The translations under genes and the position numbers were made by a program. Below the pieces are notes generated by a model. It made no database searches. It saw only the letters and a list, made by a program, of their open reading frames with translations, and had not been told where the DNA came from. This document shows positions 32,551-42,817 of a stretch of DNA of 64,000 nucleotides, one piece after another. The stretch comes from Lachnospiraceae bacterium (GTDB lineage Bacteria; Bacillota; Clostridia; Lachnospirales; Lachnospiraceae). The stretch spans positions 14,600-78,599 of the forward strand of contig CABIZF010000012.1 in assembly GCA_902363135.1 (NCBI GenBank), read 5' to 3'. Each line of letters opens with the position of its first letter. Within the stretch, counting starts at the first letter, position 1.

Positions 32551-34803
32551 TTATTCCTCATCCTTGCAAAACTGCGAAGGTGTCACCCCTGTATACCTTT
32601 TAAACGTCCGCCGGAAGGTTACATCATTTGTAAAACCACATTGAAGCGCAATTTCCTGAATACTTTTCTTCTTTCCCTGCGGATCCCTGCTTAAACATTC
32701 TTTAGCACACTCGATCCGTCTTACTGCTACATATTCCTGAAATGCACAGCCAAACTGTTCTTTAAAGTATTTTCCGAAATAAGTCGCTGTATAATGCATG
32801 ATCCTCGCAGTTTCATTCAAAGACAGATTTGCATCTGTCAAATGCTCCTCCACATACTTTCTGATTTTATCATTTTTGGCTACATAGGCCGGATTTTCTC
32901 TGTTACGGCTACACTCGATGCGATTTTCCAGTCGGCTTGCAAATACGGATATATAAGCTTCAAACGTATTATATTTCACCGGATCAATCGTCTCCGTAAG
33001 CTCCGGCAATTCCCCATATCCCTTAAAGGAAGCAAACACCCACTCGCTTAAATGAATCGCTCCGGTTCTCCACTCATCATCTTGCATAAACGGATTCGCA
33101 CTGTTCCTTCGTAGCACAGTCGTACACACTTGCAGCAGTCTGTCTGCATCCAGATTCGCTACTGCATCCTCCATTTGCCTCTTTTCCTCCTGAGTCACCA
33201 TAAAGTAAACTTCCTTTTCCCCCCGGTGACAAATCTCCTCTCTGTCATAAATAATAACATGTTCTTCCCCAAAAAAGAAATGATATTTTATTGCCTGTTT
33301 CGCTTCCTGGTATGCCTTGGCAAGTTCGCGAATATCCTCATGTGCTGCCCCTAGCCCAAGTACAGCCTCTTTCCAATTCAGATCACTAAATACCTGCGTT
33401 AGCAATTCCATGATTTCTGTAATCAGATTTTCTTCACCATAATTCAGAACCCACAAATAACATTTACCCTCTCTCAGAAACGCGGTATGTATCTGTGGAT
33501 ATATTGCAAGCTGTTCGTCAATCTCATCTATATAAGGTTCTGCATCTGAACCATCATTCAGCACCATAACTCGAAAATTTGCAAATTGCCGAACCATATT
33601 AATATAGCGTTCTTCTTTTTCATCCATTCTTTGTTCATTTAACAAGCCATATAAAATATATTGTTCAATCATCGGATTTTGTTCATATACAGAGACTTCC
33701 AGCTTCTTTTTCTGACTCTCCAGATCTCTTAATGCCCGCTCTATCATCTCATACTCATCCGCATTTGCAGCTGTTTCTCCTTGCGTATCCAACAGCTGTA
33801 CGATATGTCCGATTGGTTGGTAGCTTCTTTTCGTTTGCTGAAGTGAAACAAGAAAAATAAAGATGGAAAGCAGCGAATCCACAAAAAGAATCCATCGAAA
33901 AAATGCCCAAAAATCACGTGATAAAAATTGATTATCTACAATTTGTATGATTCCAATATCCATCCCCGTCTTGCTATATACAGATATGTATGCCCTTAAC
34001 TGTTTCTGATAATATAAGTTCTGATCTCCATGATCATATGTCCCAATATAAGCATCTTTCTCCAATATTGGCTCTCCATTGTTCCTCACTTCTGTATATA
34101 ACACTTTTGAACCATCCGTCAGGCATACCTGTTTCATCCCATCATCTGCAAATTTCGCAATATAATTATAAAGATTCTCGTATGGAATAAAAAATAATAT
34201 ATTAACTTCACCAGAATAGGAATTTTCCAATGGTATTGTCTGAATCAAAAAAAATCCCTGAATTTTTTTTGCGTTTTTTATCATTGTTACATTATGGCAA
34301 AGCACATGCTGATTATTTTGTTTCAGAATGTCGCCATTCATAAAATCCTGATTTGCGCTTTCTATCTGATAAATATCCGTATATCCTTTCCAATTGATCT
34401 TTCCTATACTAGTGATTCCAAACTCTCCGGTACTATAATAAATGTAAATCGACTCTATAATACTGTCATTGATTTCCGTCAACGCAAGTGAACTGGCATA
34501 ATCAGAAATATCCGAAGCCGTAATATTCTCTTTCATTAATTCCGGCATTTTCTGCATATATTTTAAACGTTTTACCCACGGTGTCATAGAATACTGCGAT
34601 GCAGATTTCAGCAGATTATCTATCACCTCTTTCATCTGATTATCTACATTATCTGCCGTATCATCTTCAAAAGTCAAAATTCTGACTTTCGACATAGAAT
34701 AATATGCAACTGTAAACAGTACAGAAAACATGAGTAATATAGCAATTGGAATTACAATATAGGAAATAAACATCCTTGTCTGAAGCTGCCTCTCTTTTTT
34801 CAC
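32551..34803 (-). CDS. Membrane-anchored AraC-family sensor regulator
   Basis: 750 residues. A span near 10-35 ([20 protein letters not shown]) and another near 292-318 enclose an extracellular Cache-like sensing domain. A cytosolic middle region follows, then an AraC double helix-turn-helix at about 645-750 ending [20 protein letters not shown]. Such one-component receptors control adjacent Lpl-type sugar ABC operons in Clostridia and Paenibacilli. It lies just downstream of that operon on the same strand but behind a strong terminator. Confidence 0.9.
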   Translation of the reverse strand: MKKERQLQTRMFISYIVIPIAILLMFSVLFTVAYYSMSKVRILTFEDDTADNVDNQMKEVIDNLLKSASQYSMTPWVKRLKYMQKMPELMKENITASDISDYASSLALTEINDSIIESIYIYYSTGEFGITSIGKINWKGYTDIYQIESANQDFMNGDILKQNNQHVLCHNVTMIKNAKKIQGFFLIQTIPLENSYSGEVNILFFIPYENLYNYIAKFADDGMKQVCLTDGSKVLYTEVRNNGEPILEKDAYIGTYDHGDQNLYYQKQLRAYISVYSKTGMDIGIIQIVDNQFLSRDFWAFFRWILFVDSLLSIFIFLVSLQQTKRSYQPIGHIVQLLDTQGETAANADEYEMIERALRDLESQKKKLEVSVYEQNPMIEQYILYGLLNEQRMDEKEERYINMVRQFANFRVMVLNDGSDAEPYIDEIDEQLAIYPQIHTAFLREGKCYLWVLNYGEENLITEIMELLTQVFSDLNWKEAVLGLGAAHEDIRELAKAYQEAKQAIKYHFFFGEEHVIIYDREEICHRGEKEVYFMVTQEEKRQMEDAVANLDADRLLQVCTTVLRRNSANPFMQDDEWRTGAIHLSEWVFASFKGYGELPELTETIDPVKYNTFEAYISVFASRLENRIECSRNRENPAYVAKNDKIRKYVEEHLTDANLSLNETARIMHYTATYFGKYFKEQFGCAFQEYVAVRRIECAKECLSRDPQGKKKSIQEIALQCGFTNDVTFRRTFKRYTGVTPSQFCKDEE

Positions 34804-34837
34804 CCATATCCCCCCATCTTTTTCATGAATAATGATA

Positions 34838-34862
34838 GAAAAAAGCAGCGCAAACGCGCTGC
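34838..34862 (-). terminator. Terminator of the Lpl-type operon
   Basis: On the minus strand GCAGCGC/GCGCTGC with loop GTTT, followed by TTTTTTC, 12 bases after the glycosidase stop. Confidence 0.9.
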
Positions 34863-34873
34863 CCTCTCATTAT

Positions 34874-35884
34874 CTAAAACAAAGTAGTCTCATCCAAAGT
34901 AGCCAGCCCAATCTGTTCAAAAACCCAGATCGGTTCTTCATATGCAGCTCCATTGTACCACATCATCCAGCTTTTTCCCACCTTTAAAACAAATGGTTTA
35001 TAGACTGCCACGGAATCCCATGAACCTTCTGTCGGACAAATCAGTGGATTCTCTGGATGCTTTTCCCAGTTTGTCTTTCCATCCCTGGAGCGTGCTAATC
35101 CCACCTGTGCCCGTTCTTCATGCAAATGACCCACATAAAACATATAGAACCAATCATCATCTTTTATCACGCATGGGGCTACCACTTTATGTTGCTCCCA
35201 TAAATAAGATGGATCCGGAGCCAATACCGGATTATTTTTTTCTTTTTCCCAATGGATTCCATCTTCGCTTTCCGCATAGCCAATTGCATCCGGCTCATGA
35301 TTACAGCCAGCTGCATACCACATTTTATAATATTTATCCTCTTCATCAAACAAAACATGCGGACACATAATCGCCTGTTTTTCCCATGGCTGTCCCGGTT
35401 CCATCACCGGTCTTTCCTTTCGTTTCCAGTGAATTCCATCCTCGCTTTCTGCAAAACCAATGACGGATCTTCCATCTTCCATATATGGATGCATCTGTCC
35501 AGAATACCACATCTGATACGTTCCGTCTTTATAAATCACAGAAGGTCTGTTTATTTCATCAGCCTCCCAATCCGATCCTTCTACCGGCTTCAAGACAACG
35601 ACCGGCTCCTTCCAGTGAATTCCATCTGCACTTTCTGTATAGCCGATTGCACGTTTCGGTCTCCAAGAAAACCACATTTTAAATACCTGTTCACTGCTTC
35701 CTTCATGCTCCAGAAGCAGCGACACGTCAAAACAGGTTTCATACACTCCACCAAACACCGGATTACCTGCATACTTCTTCCATCCACCTGCAGTGCCATA
35801 TTGATAATATCGTTTGTTTTCCTCACAATCATAAAAGCAAATACGTTCCTTACTGCTCAAATTTTCCGGTGCTTTTAATTTCAT
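34874..35884 (-). CDS. Five-bladed beta-propeller glycosidase-like protein (GH32/43/130-like clan)
   Basis: 336 residues, no signal peptide, so it works on imported sugar. Repeated blades are obvious: I-G-(Y/F)-(T/A)-E-S-x-DGIHW appears three times (AIGYTESADGIHWKEP, VIGFAESEDGIHWKRK, AIGYAESEDGIHWEKE), each followed by a P-V-L element and a KMW(F/Y) strand. This is typical of GH43/GH32/GH130-related propellers. Candidate catalytic acids include D84 region and E in the EINRPSV segment, but I cannot fix the family or substrate. Last gene of the ABC operon. Confidence 0.78.
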   Translation of the reverse strand: MKLKAPENLSSKERICFYDCEENKRYYQYGTAGGWKKYAGNPVFGGVYETCFDVSLLLEHEGSSEQVFKMWFSWRPKRAIGYTESADGIHWKEPVVVLKPVEGSDWEADEINRPSVIYKDGTYQMWYSGQMHPYMEDGRSVIGFAESEDGIHWKRKERPVMEPGQPWEKQAIMCPHVLFDEEDKYYKMWYAAGCNHEPDAIGYAESEDGIHWEKEKNNPVLAPDPSYLWEQHKVVAPCVIKDDDWFYMFYVGHLHEERAQVGLARSRDGKTNWEKHPENPLICPTEGSWDSVAVYKPFVLKVGKSWMMWYNGAAYEEPIWVFEQIGLATLDETTLF

Positions 35885-35913
35885 TTCTCTTCCTCCATTT
35901 CCTGTACGCCTTT

Positions 35914-36774
35914 TTATTTTACCGCTCCAATGAGCACACCTTTCTCAAAATATTTTTGTATAAATGGATATAAAATCATAATCGGAAAGCATGCAACTAC
36001 AATTACTGCATATTTCATCTGCTCGTTCATCAATACTGCATCCAACCCCATGCCCGATGCCTGCATTTGACTGGTGATTAGTATTCCTCTTAAATACAGC
36101 TGTACCGGTTGTAGCTTCTCGTTTGAAAGAAAAATCAACGGTGCAAAATAGCTGTTCCAATATCCAACCCCATAAAACAGGACTAATACGGAAATAATAG
36201 GCTTTGACAACGGCATAAATACTTTTGTCATAATTGTAAATTCAGATCCACCGTCAATCTTAACTGCATCTGCCATTTCCTCTGGCAATGATTCATAAAA
36301 GGAACGTGTAATGATCAGATTATACGCACTAATGATATATGGCAAAATAATAGACCATCGAGTATTATATAAATGCAGTTTTTGAACTAAAATATAAAGC
36401 GGAATCAGTCCTCCACTAATAAACATGGTAAGCGTCATTAAAAATGACAGCTGTTTCCGCAAGAAAAATTGTTTGCGTGCAAGTGGGTAAGCAGTCATAG
36501 CAGTTAATAATACGCTGATAAATCCTCCAACAAACGTATACCAAAGCGTATTTCCAAACGACCGAAGTACTGTATCATTTTTGAAAATCATTTTATACGC
36601 TTTTAAAGAAAAACCTTTAGGAAGAAGATAAACATCTCTTGCCAATACATGTGTTGGATCGCTAAACGACATGCTTACAACATAAATAACCGGATAAAGC
36701 GTTATAATTATAATCAGAATAATCCCTATTATAATAAAAACATCTGAACAGGTTTTCTTTGTTTTTTTTCGCAT
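35914..36774 (-). CDS. Oligosaccharide ABC permease, LplC type
   Basis: 286 residues, six spans. Starts with a basic segment and the long span VFIIIGIILIIIITLYPVIY; the EAA loop reads EEMADAVKIDGGSEFTIMTK. Ends YFEKGVLIGAVK, a very typical C-terminus of this family. Partner of the LplB-type permease 37 bases upstream. Confidence 0.93.
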   Translation of the reverse strand: MRKKTKKTCSDVFIIIGIILIIIITLYPVIYVVSMSFSDPTHVLARDVYLLPKGFSLKAYKMIFKNDTVLRSFGNTLWYTFVGGFISVLLTAMTAYPLARKQFFLRKQLSFLMTLTMFISGGLIPLYILVQKLHLYNTRWSIILPYIISAYNLIITRSFYESLPEEMADAVKIDGGSEFTIMTKVFMPLSKPIISVLVLFYGVGYWNSYFAPLIFLSNEKLQPVQLYLRGILITSQMQASGMGLDAVLMNEQMKYAVIVVACFPIMILYPFIQKYFEKGVLIGAVK

Positions 36775-36810
36775 GATACTCTCTCCATTCCACGTCCATC
36801 GTCAAATCGG

Positions 36811-37725
36811 TTAAAAAATACTCGTATCTGTCATCTTCTTGGCAGTGAAATTCGCTGTCAACAAAATGACAATATTAATGAGCGAATTAGCAAGACCAAC
36901 TGCTGCTGCAAAACTATACTGCGCATTCAAAAGGCCTTTTCGATATACATAAGTTGAAAAAATATCTGCGGTGGAATAAGTCGCTGAATTATACATGAGA
37001 ATTACTTTCTCATATCCGATGTTTAACATATTCCCCATATTTAAAATCAGAAGAAGAATAATGGTCGGCGCAATAGAGGGCAGTGTAATATGAACTAATT
37101 TCTGCCATTTTCCTGCACCATCCAGTGCAGCAGACTCATACATCTGCTGATCAATCCCTGATATTGCTGCCACATATATAATCGAGTTCCAGCCAAATTC
37201 CTGCCATACTCCAGAGCCTACATAAAGTGGCCGAAACGCTCCTGGAAGATTGAAATAATTCTTAGGAGCTACACCGAAAGCAGAAAGCACCTGTGTGATT
37301 ACACCACCATCCGATGACAATAAGTCTTTCAAAATTCCTACCACTACTACTACCGAAACAAAATGCGGCAGATATGCAGCAGTCTGTGCAAACCGCTGAA
37401 AATGTTTATTTTTTATTTCATTTAAAAGTAAGGCAAATGCAATCGGAATGGGAAAGGACCATAAAAGCTGCTCGATACTGAGCAAGAATGTATTTTTTAC
37501 CAAACGCCCAAAATATACCGATTGTACCAATTCTTTAAAATGTTTTAGTCCTACCCACGGACTTCCCCAGACGCCTTTCGAAATATTATAGTCTTTAAAA
37601 GCCATCAAAATTCCATACATTGGTCCATAACAAAACACAGCAAAATAAATCACTCCAGGAAGGATAATTAATAACAGCATCCAATCCCGTTTTATATTTT
37701 TCTTCAAGCTTTTTATCGCCGTCAT
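36811..37725 (-). CDS. Oligosaccharide ABC permease, LplB type
   Basis: 304 residues, six spans. KRDWMLLLIILPGVIYFAVF, YGILMAFKDYNISKGVWGSP and WVGLKHF are hallmarks of LplB/YtcP-type permeases; the EAA loop is QMYESAALDGAGKWQKLVHI. AAGGGAT precedes the ATG. As with the other sugar transporter, no ATPase is encoded nearby. Confidence 0.93.
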   Translation of the reverse strand: MTAIKSLKKNIKRDWMLLLIILPGVIYFAVFCYGPMYGILMAFKDYNISKGVWGSPWVGLKHFKELVQSVYFGRLVKNTFLLSIEQLLWSFPIPIAFALLLNEIKNKHFQRFAQTAAYLPHFVSVVVVVGILKDLLSSDGGVITQVLSAFGVAPKNYFNLPGAFRPLYVGSGVWQEFGWNSIIYVAAISGIDQQMYESAALDGAGKWQKLVHITLPSIAPTIILLLILNMGNMLNIGYEKVILMYNSATYSTADIFSTYVYRKGLLNAQYSFAAAVGLANSLINIVILLTANFTAKKMTDTSIF

Positions 37726-37754
37726 ATCCCTTCCACCCCTGTAAATCTTTTTTC

Positions 37755-37784
37755 GTTCATCCCCTGTTCATGCAGGGGATGAAC
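37755..37784. other. Intergenic hairpin after the Lpl-type solute-binding protein gene
   Basis: GTTCATCCCCTG/CAGGGGATGAAC, a 12-bp perfect stem with a 6-base loop. On the coding strand it is followed by A rather than T residues, so it is more a stabilising or processing structure than a terminator. Confidence 0.65.
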
Positions 37785-37804
37785 ATTCTCTCATTCGACT
37801 TCAG

Positions 37805-39460
37805 TTACTGCGCAACGATCTCCTGGTATCTTGCATACTGATCAGCCTTAATGTTAATAATATCCTGCATTCCCATACTATTTGCAGTCTCTACATAGCT
37901 GTCAAAGTTATCCAGTGACTCTGTGCCTATTACAAATGAAGTAAACATCTCATCCAAATAAGTAGACAGATCTGGCCATACGCTCGTATACACTTCTGAC
38001 TCTTCTGCAGTACCAAGCATTTCCGGGAACGGGTCTTTCATGTTTCCGTATGCGTCTTTGCAGGCAGTTTCTACTTTCGTACCTTCAAAAATCTTCATAA
38101 ATGCTTCACCGGAATCATCAATAAAGTAAGTTGGCCATGCCCCAATACTACGCAACGCAGAAAATGCAGAAGTATAAGTCTCATTATTTGTTATAAGATC
38201 GGTAAAGGAAATATTTCCATCCGCATCCTTTTCATATGACAAACCTTCTACGCCATAGCTGTAAAGCATTCTTCCGTCTTCGCTTGCATAAACATAATCA
38301 ATCCATTTTATCGCTGCTTCCGGATTTTCGCAGGCCGAAGTAATTCCATAATAGTGCCAGGTAAGAGAACGCTTTGTCATTTGTGCGGTTCCATTCTCAT
38401 CCTTCTGTATCACCGGCATAAACTGATAATTACAATTTGGATTCGTTGTCAATGCAAGATCATCCGAAGATGCCATATTATCTGCTGGATCATGGCAAAC
38501 GATTCCTACCTTATCCTCTGTAATATTCTGCGTAAGCTGTGTTCCATCCAGATCATCTGAAATCAATCCTTCGGAATAGCACTTATTTAAGAATGTAAGC
38601 ATCTCCTTATAATTGTCTTCGACTGCTGCATAGTGCACTCCACCGTCAGCATCAGTATACCACAAACTGTTTGTGTCATATCCAAAACCAGTCATTAAAT
38701 AATACAACTGCTTCAGGCCATTTTTTGTAGCAACCGGAATTTCATCGTTCGGATCTCCATTTCCATTTGCATCCTGTTCCTTAAATGCCTTCATAACATT
38801 ATACAACTCATCAACAGTTTTCGGCATTTCCAAACCGAGATTATCCAGCCAGTCCTGACGGATGTAAAGGTAATCTGGTACATAATCATTGATGTCTCCC
38901 CACCATCCTGCAAGCCCATAGATATTTCCATCAGATGATGTACACATTGCTTTCAGCGCCGGGTACTTTTCAAATAGCTTCTGAATATTTGGCGCATACT
39001 GTTCAATTAAATCGTTAAGCGGAATTAATACTCCATTGTTGGAATAGGTATCTACGCCTACATTAGAATCAAACGGCGGTATTTCCACCATATCCGGTAA
39101 TCCTTCCATAGAAGCAAGTCTGGTCTGCAGAACTGTTTCTACATCGCTGCTGTAAGTATCCCATTTGATATGTACTCCCGTTCTTTTTTCAATTTCTTCC
39201 TGAACTGGTAATCCATCATTGTAGCTTACACCTGCACACCACGTATCGTTTCCCATATAAGTCAACTCTACCTCTCCTGGCTGACAAATTGGAAGCGATA
39301 ACCCTCCAAGATCATACACTGTCCCTGTTGCTCCTTCTAAGGATACCTGCGTAGCCTCTTCCGCAAATGCCGGAGTTACCACTCCTCCCGTTGCTATCAT
39401 TGCCGCCATCGCTGTTCCCATTATTGCAGATACCGTTCTTCGTATTTTGTTTCTGTTCAT
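37805..39460 (-). CDS. Lpl-type extracellular oligosaccharide-binding protein
   Basis: 551 residues, the large size usual for LplA-type binding proteins. The signal peptide (about 34 residues, ending PAFA) lacks a lipobox cysteine. Typical internal segments are GDINDYVPDYLYIRQDWLDN, LGLEMPKTVDELYNVMKAFK and AIKWIDYVYASEDGRMLYSY. An EF-hand-like loop DANGNGDPNDEI near residue 225 may bind calcium. First gene of the operon; the ligand is likely a short plant or host oligosaccharide. Confidence 0.92.
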   Translation of the reverse strand: MNRNKIRRTVSAIMGTAMAAMIATGGVVTPAFAEEATQVSLEGATGTVYDLGGLSLPICQPGEVELTYMGNDTWCAGVSYNDGLPVQEEIEKRTGVHIKWDTYSSDVETVLQTRLASMEGLPDMVEIPPFDSNVGVDTYSNNGVLIPLNDLIEQYAPNIQKLFEKYPALKAMCTSSDGNIYGLAGWWGDINDYVPDYLYIRQDWLDNLGLEMPKTVDELYNVMKAFKEQDANGNGDPNDEIPVATKNGLKQLYYLMTGFGYDTNSLWYTDADGGVHYAAVEDNYKEMLTFLNKCYSEGLISDDLDGTQLTQNITEDKVGIVCHDPADNMASSDDLALTTNPNCNYQFMPVIQKDENGTAQMTKRSLTWHYYGITSACENPEAAIKWIDYVYASEDGRMLYSYGVEGLSYEKDADGNISFTDLITNNETYTSAFSALRSIGAWPTYFIDDSGEAFMKIFEGTKVETACKDAYGNMKDPFPEMLGTAEESEVYTSVWPDLSTYLDEMFTSFVIGTESLDNFDSYVETANSMGMQDIINIKADQYARYQEIVAQ

Positions 39461-39840
39461 ACTAAAATCCCTCTCTTATTCGATTGCTACATACAGATAA
39501 ATCTCTGTAACCCCATTAGTATAATTTTCTGCTAAAGCATACTCAGAATTATGTTTTTCGGCCGAACTTCACAGTAGCTTTCAGCTGTTGATACTAGTTT
39601 ATGTCTATTTTTTTATGTTTTAAAAGCATCAAAATCAGCTTTTTTGTATATTTTTAATGTTCCGTCACTGTTTTTGTTCGAAATCTTTTATTTTGTTTGC
39701 CAGATCATCTATGTTTTCCCTTAAATATACTATCTTTTTTATATCTATTTTTTTCGCCGCTTGCACCCGCCGCCGCTTTTCGCTATAATAGTTTCATGTT
39801 TTCATCTATCCCATTTTCGATCTCAGAAAGGATATTCATC
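39461..39840. other. Gene-free control region between divergent genes
   Basis: 380 A/T-rich bases between the Lpl-type operon and the DUF3783 gene. Promoters for both must lie here. I see TATACT-like boxes but no convincing pair. An open frame from 39697 covers part of it but lacks a ribosome site. Confidence 0.5.
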
Positions 39841-40254
39841 ATGAAAGAAACAGTTTTATATTTTTCTCCGAAAAAAACACCGCAAACCGCAGCGCTCAAA
39901 GGTCTTCTCATCCGTATGGGAATCCGGATCCGAAATATTGCACCTGAACAGGTACAGGAACAGGTAGGAGCACTTGCAGGAGCTGCCGGATTCGAGAAGT
40001 CAGGTGCTGCGTCCACTGCAGACCCGGAAGCTCTGGAAAAGCTTCAGGAGGAGATGCTTGTCCTGTGTAATTTTTCAGAGGCACGGCTGGATGCACTCCT
40101 GCAGGGCATGCGCCGTTCCGGTATCCGGATCGCCCTGAAAGCCATGCTGACTGAGAGTAATGCCGGCTGGACGTTCCTGCAGCTGTATGAGGAGCTGCTA
40201 AAGGAGCATGCCATAATGACAAACGCAGCACCGTTTTCCTCTAAAGAGCAATGA
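39841..40254 (+). CDS. DUF3783-domain protein
   Basis: 137 residues, cytosolic. Starts MKETVLYFSPKKTPQTAALK and contains the LLIRMGIRIRNIAPEQVQEQ segment, then LEKLQEEMLVLCNFSEARLD and ALLQGMRRSGI typical of DUF3783, a small Firmicute family of unknown function. The ATG at 39841 has AAAGGA upstream. Monocistronic, ending in a terminator shared with leuS. Confidence 0.78.
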   Translation: MKETVLYFSPKKTPQTAALKGLLIRMGIRIRNIAPEQVQEQVGALAGAAGFEKSGAASTADPEALEKLQEEMLVLCNFSEARLDALLQGMRRSGIRIALKAMLTESNAGWTFLQLYEELLKEHAIMTNAAPFSSKEQ

Positions 40255-40295
40255 AAAAGCTTCTCACCGTCGATAAATCCAATTCAAGAATGCTG

Positions 40296-40345
40296 AAAAA
40301 GGCTGCTCTACCAGTTTATACAAACGGATATAGCAGCCTTTCTTT
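40296..40345. terminator. Bidirectional terminator between DUF3783 gene and leuS
   Basis: AAAAAGGCTGCT and AGCAGCCTTTCTTT form the stem. T runs are available in both directions. Confidence 0.8.
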
Positions 40346-40359
40346 CATCAAAATCCTAT

Positions 40360-42762
40360 TTATTTCACTACGATATTTACAATCTTATTCGGAACATAAA
40401 TTTCCTTTACAACGTTCTTTCCCTCGGTCAGCGCTGCAATCTTGCTGTCTGCATTTGCAATCGCAAGCGCCTCTTCCTTTGTACAGCCATTCGGGATGAC
40501 GATCGTGGTCTTGAGCTTACCGTTGATCTGGACGCCGATCTCAATCTTGGACTCGACGGTCTTATTCTCATCGTACTTCGGCCACTCGGACAGAGACAGG
40601 AAGCCTTCTCCGCCGATGCTCTCCCACATTTCCTCACAAAGATGCGGAGCGAACGGGCAAAGCAGCTTGATAAAGATCACGAGATCATCACGGCTGATTG
40701 TTCCGACTGTATAGATGTCGTTGATCAGAGTCATCAGGCATGCGATCGCGGTATTGAACTTCATCGCCTCAATGTCAGCCGTCACCTTCTTGATCGCCTT
40801 GTGGAATTTCACTTCCATATCCGGATCTGCCGAAGCATCTGTCATAATGTCGGTCAGACCTGCCACACGCTCAAGGAAACGCTTGCAGCCCTTTACAGAA
40901 CTGTCGTTCCACGGAGCTGCTGCGCCGTAATCGCCCATGAACAGCACGTAGGTACGGAGGGTATCTGCACCGTATTCCTTTACAATGTCAAGCGGGTCTA
41001 CGACATTGCCCTTGGATTTACTCATCTTATCGCCGTCCGCACCGAGGATCATACCCTGCGCAGAACGCTTTGCATATGGCTCCGGTGTATTGACTACGCC
41101 GATGTCGTACAGGAAATGATGCCAAAATCTGGAGTAAATCATATGACGGGTCACGTGCTCCATACCACCGTTGTACCAGTCAACCGGCATCCAGTAGTTC
41201 AGCTTATCCATCGCTGCCAGCTCATTATCATTATGCGGGTCGATGTAGCGCAGGAAGTACCACGAAGATCCTGCCCACTGCGGCATCGTATCAGTCTCGC
41301 GCTTTGCTGCGCCGCCGCACTTCGGACACTTGCAGTTTACGAAGGAATCGATTTTGGCCAGCGGAGACTGTCCATCCTCACCCGGCTGGAAATCTTCCAC
41401 ATCCGGCAGACGAAGCGGAAGTTCCTCAAATGGGACTGCCACATCGCCACAGGTCGGGCAGTGTACAATCGGGATCGGCTCTCCCCAGTATCTCTGACGG
41501 TTAAACGCCCAGTCCTTCATCTTGTACTGTACGCCTGCCTCGCCGATACCTCGCTTCTCCAGCTCCTCAAGCATGCGCTTGATGGAATCCTTCTTATTCG
41601 TATAGCCATTCAGGAACTCGGAGTTGATCATCTCACCGTCGCCGGTGTATGCTTCCTGCTCGATATCACCGCCCTTAATGACCTGAATGATGTCGATACC
41701 GAATTTCTTTGCGAAATCATAGTCTCTCTGGTCATGTGCCGGAACTGCCATGATCGCGCCTGTACCGTAGCCCATCATGACATAGTCTGCAATAAAGATC
41801 GGGATCTTCTTGCCATTGACCGGATTGACTGCCGTCAGCCCGTCAATGCAGACACCGGTCTTCTCCTTGACAAGCTGTGTACGCTCAAACTCGGTCTTCT
41901 TTGCGCAGACATCGCGATATGCCTGAATCTCACCAAAGTTCTTAATCTGATCCTTATACTGATCAATCAGCGGATGCTCCGGCGCGATAACCATAAAGGT
42001 AACGCCATAAAGGGTATCCGGTCTGGTCGTGTAAATGCGAAGCTGCTCATCCAGTCCGTCTACCTGGAAGTTTACAAATGCACCGGTCGACTTTCCGATC
42101 CAGTTGACCTGCTGCTGCTTGATATTTGCCGGATAATCTACAGAATCCAGCCCCTCGAGCAGTTTGTCTGCATACTGTGTAATACGCAGATACCATACAT
42201 CCTTCGACCGCTGTACGACATCACTGTGGCAGATGTCACATTTTCCGCCCTGGCTGTCCTCGTTGGAAAGGACGACCTTACAGGACGGGCAGTAGTTTAC
42301 GAGCGTCTTATCCCGGAATACCAGACCCTTCTCAAACATTTTCAGGAAAATCCACTGCGTCCACTTATAAAAGTCCGGATCAGTCGTGTCGATCACGCGG
42401 CTCCAGTCAAAGGAAAATCCGACGCTCTTTAACTGCTCGGAAAAACGATGGATATTCTTATCCGTGATGATACGCGGATGTGTGGATGTCTTAATCGCAT
42501 AGTTCTCGGTCGGAAGTCCGAATGCGTCAAAGCCGATCGGAAACAGTACATTGTATCCTTCCATACGACGCTTCCGCGCAATGACCTCGATACTGGAATA
42601 TGCTTTAATATGTCCGACATGCATGCCGGCTCCGCTCGGATACGGGAACTCTACCAGACCGTAAAACTTCGGCTTCTCACTTCCGTCCACTGCCTTAAAG
42701 ATTTCCTGCTCCGCCCATTTCTTCTGCCATTTGGGCTCAATCTTTTTAAATTCGTGTCTCAT
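40360..42762 (-). CDS. leuS: Leucyl-tRNA synthetase
   Basis: 800 residues from the ATG at 42762, which has GGAGG five bases before it; an ATG at 42774 would overlap that site. Class I synthetase with HIGH-type motif PSGAGMHVGH, the zinc cysteines CPSC...CDIC and CPTC...CPKC, the editing domain in the middle (TTRPDTLYGVTFMVIAPEHP) and KMSKS in DKMSKSKGNV. Charges tRNA-Leu. No T-box is visible in the 45-base gap to the upstream AraC gene, so it may be read through from that gene or use a promoter inside it. Confidence 0.97.
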   Translation of the reverse strand: MRHEFKKIEPKWQKKWAEQEIFKAVDGSEKPKFYGLVEFPYPSGAGMHVGHIKAYSSIEVIARKRRMEGYNVLFPIGFDAFGLPTENYAIKTSTHPRIITDKNIHRFSEQLKSVGFSFDWSRVIDTTDPDFYKWTQWIFLKMFEKGLVFRDKTLVNYCPSCKVVLSNEDSQGGKCDICHSDVVQRSKDVWYLRITQYADKLLEGLDSVDYPANIKQQQVNWIGKSTGAFVNFQVDGLDEQLRIYTTRPDTLYGVTFMVIAPEHPLIDQYKDQIKNFGEIQAYRDVCAKKTEFERTQLVKEKTGVCIDGLTAVNPVNGKKIPIFIADYVMMGYGTGAIMAVPAHDQRDYDFAKKFGIDIIQVIKGGDIEQEAYTGDGEMINSEFLNGYTNKKDSIKRMLEELEKRGIGEAGVQYKMKDWAFNRQRYWGEPIPIVHCPTCGDVAVPFEELPLRLPDVEDFQPGEDGQSPLAKIDSFVNCKCPKCGGAAKRETDTMPQWAGSSWYFLRYIDPHNDNELAAMDKLNYWMPVDWYNGGMEHVTRHMIYSRFWHHFLYDIGVVNTPEPYAKRSAQGMILGADGDKMSKSKGNVVDPLDIVKEYGADTLRTYVLFMGDYGAAAPWNDSSVKGCKRFLERVAGLTDIMTDASADPDMEVKFHKAIKKVTADIEAMKFNTAIACLMTLINDIYTVGTISRDDLVIFIKLLCPFAPHLCEEMWESIGGEGFLSLSEWPKYDENKTVESKIEIGVQINGKLKTTIVIPNGCTKEEALAIANADSKIAALTEGKNVVKEIYVPNKIVNIVVK

Positions 42763-42817
42763 ATGCTCCTCCATTGCTTCCTATTTATACACAGGATTGC
42801 ATAAATCAGTACTCATT

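Noticed and set aside
40642..42432. 596-residue open frame antisense to leuS
   Set aside because: leuS is certain on the other strand. The antisense frame is an effect of codon bias and has no ribosome site or recognisable domain.
42763..42817. T-box leader for leuS
   Set aside because: Only about 55 bases separate it from the upstream AraC gene and no T-box or terminator sequence is present.
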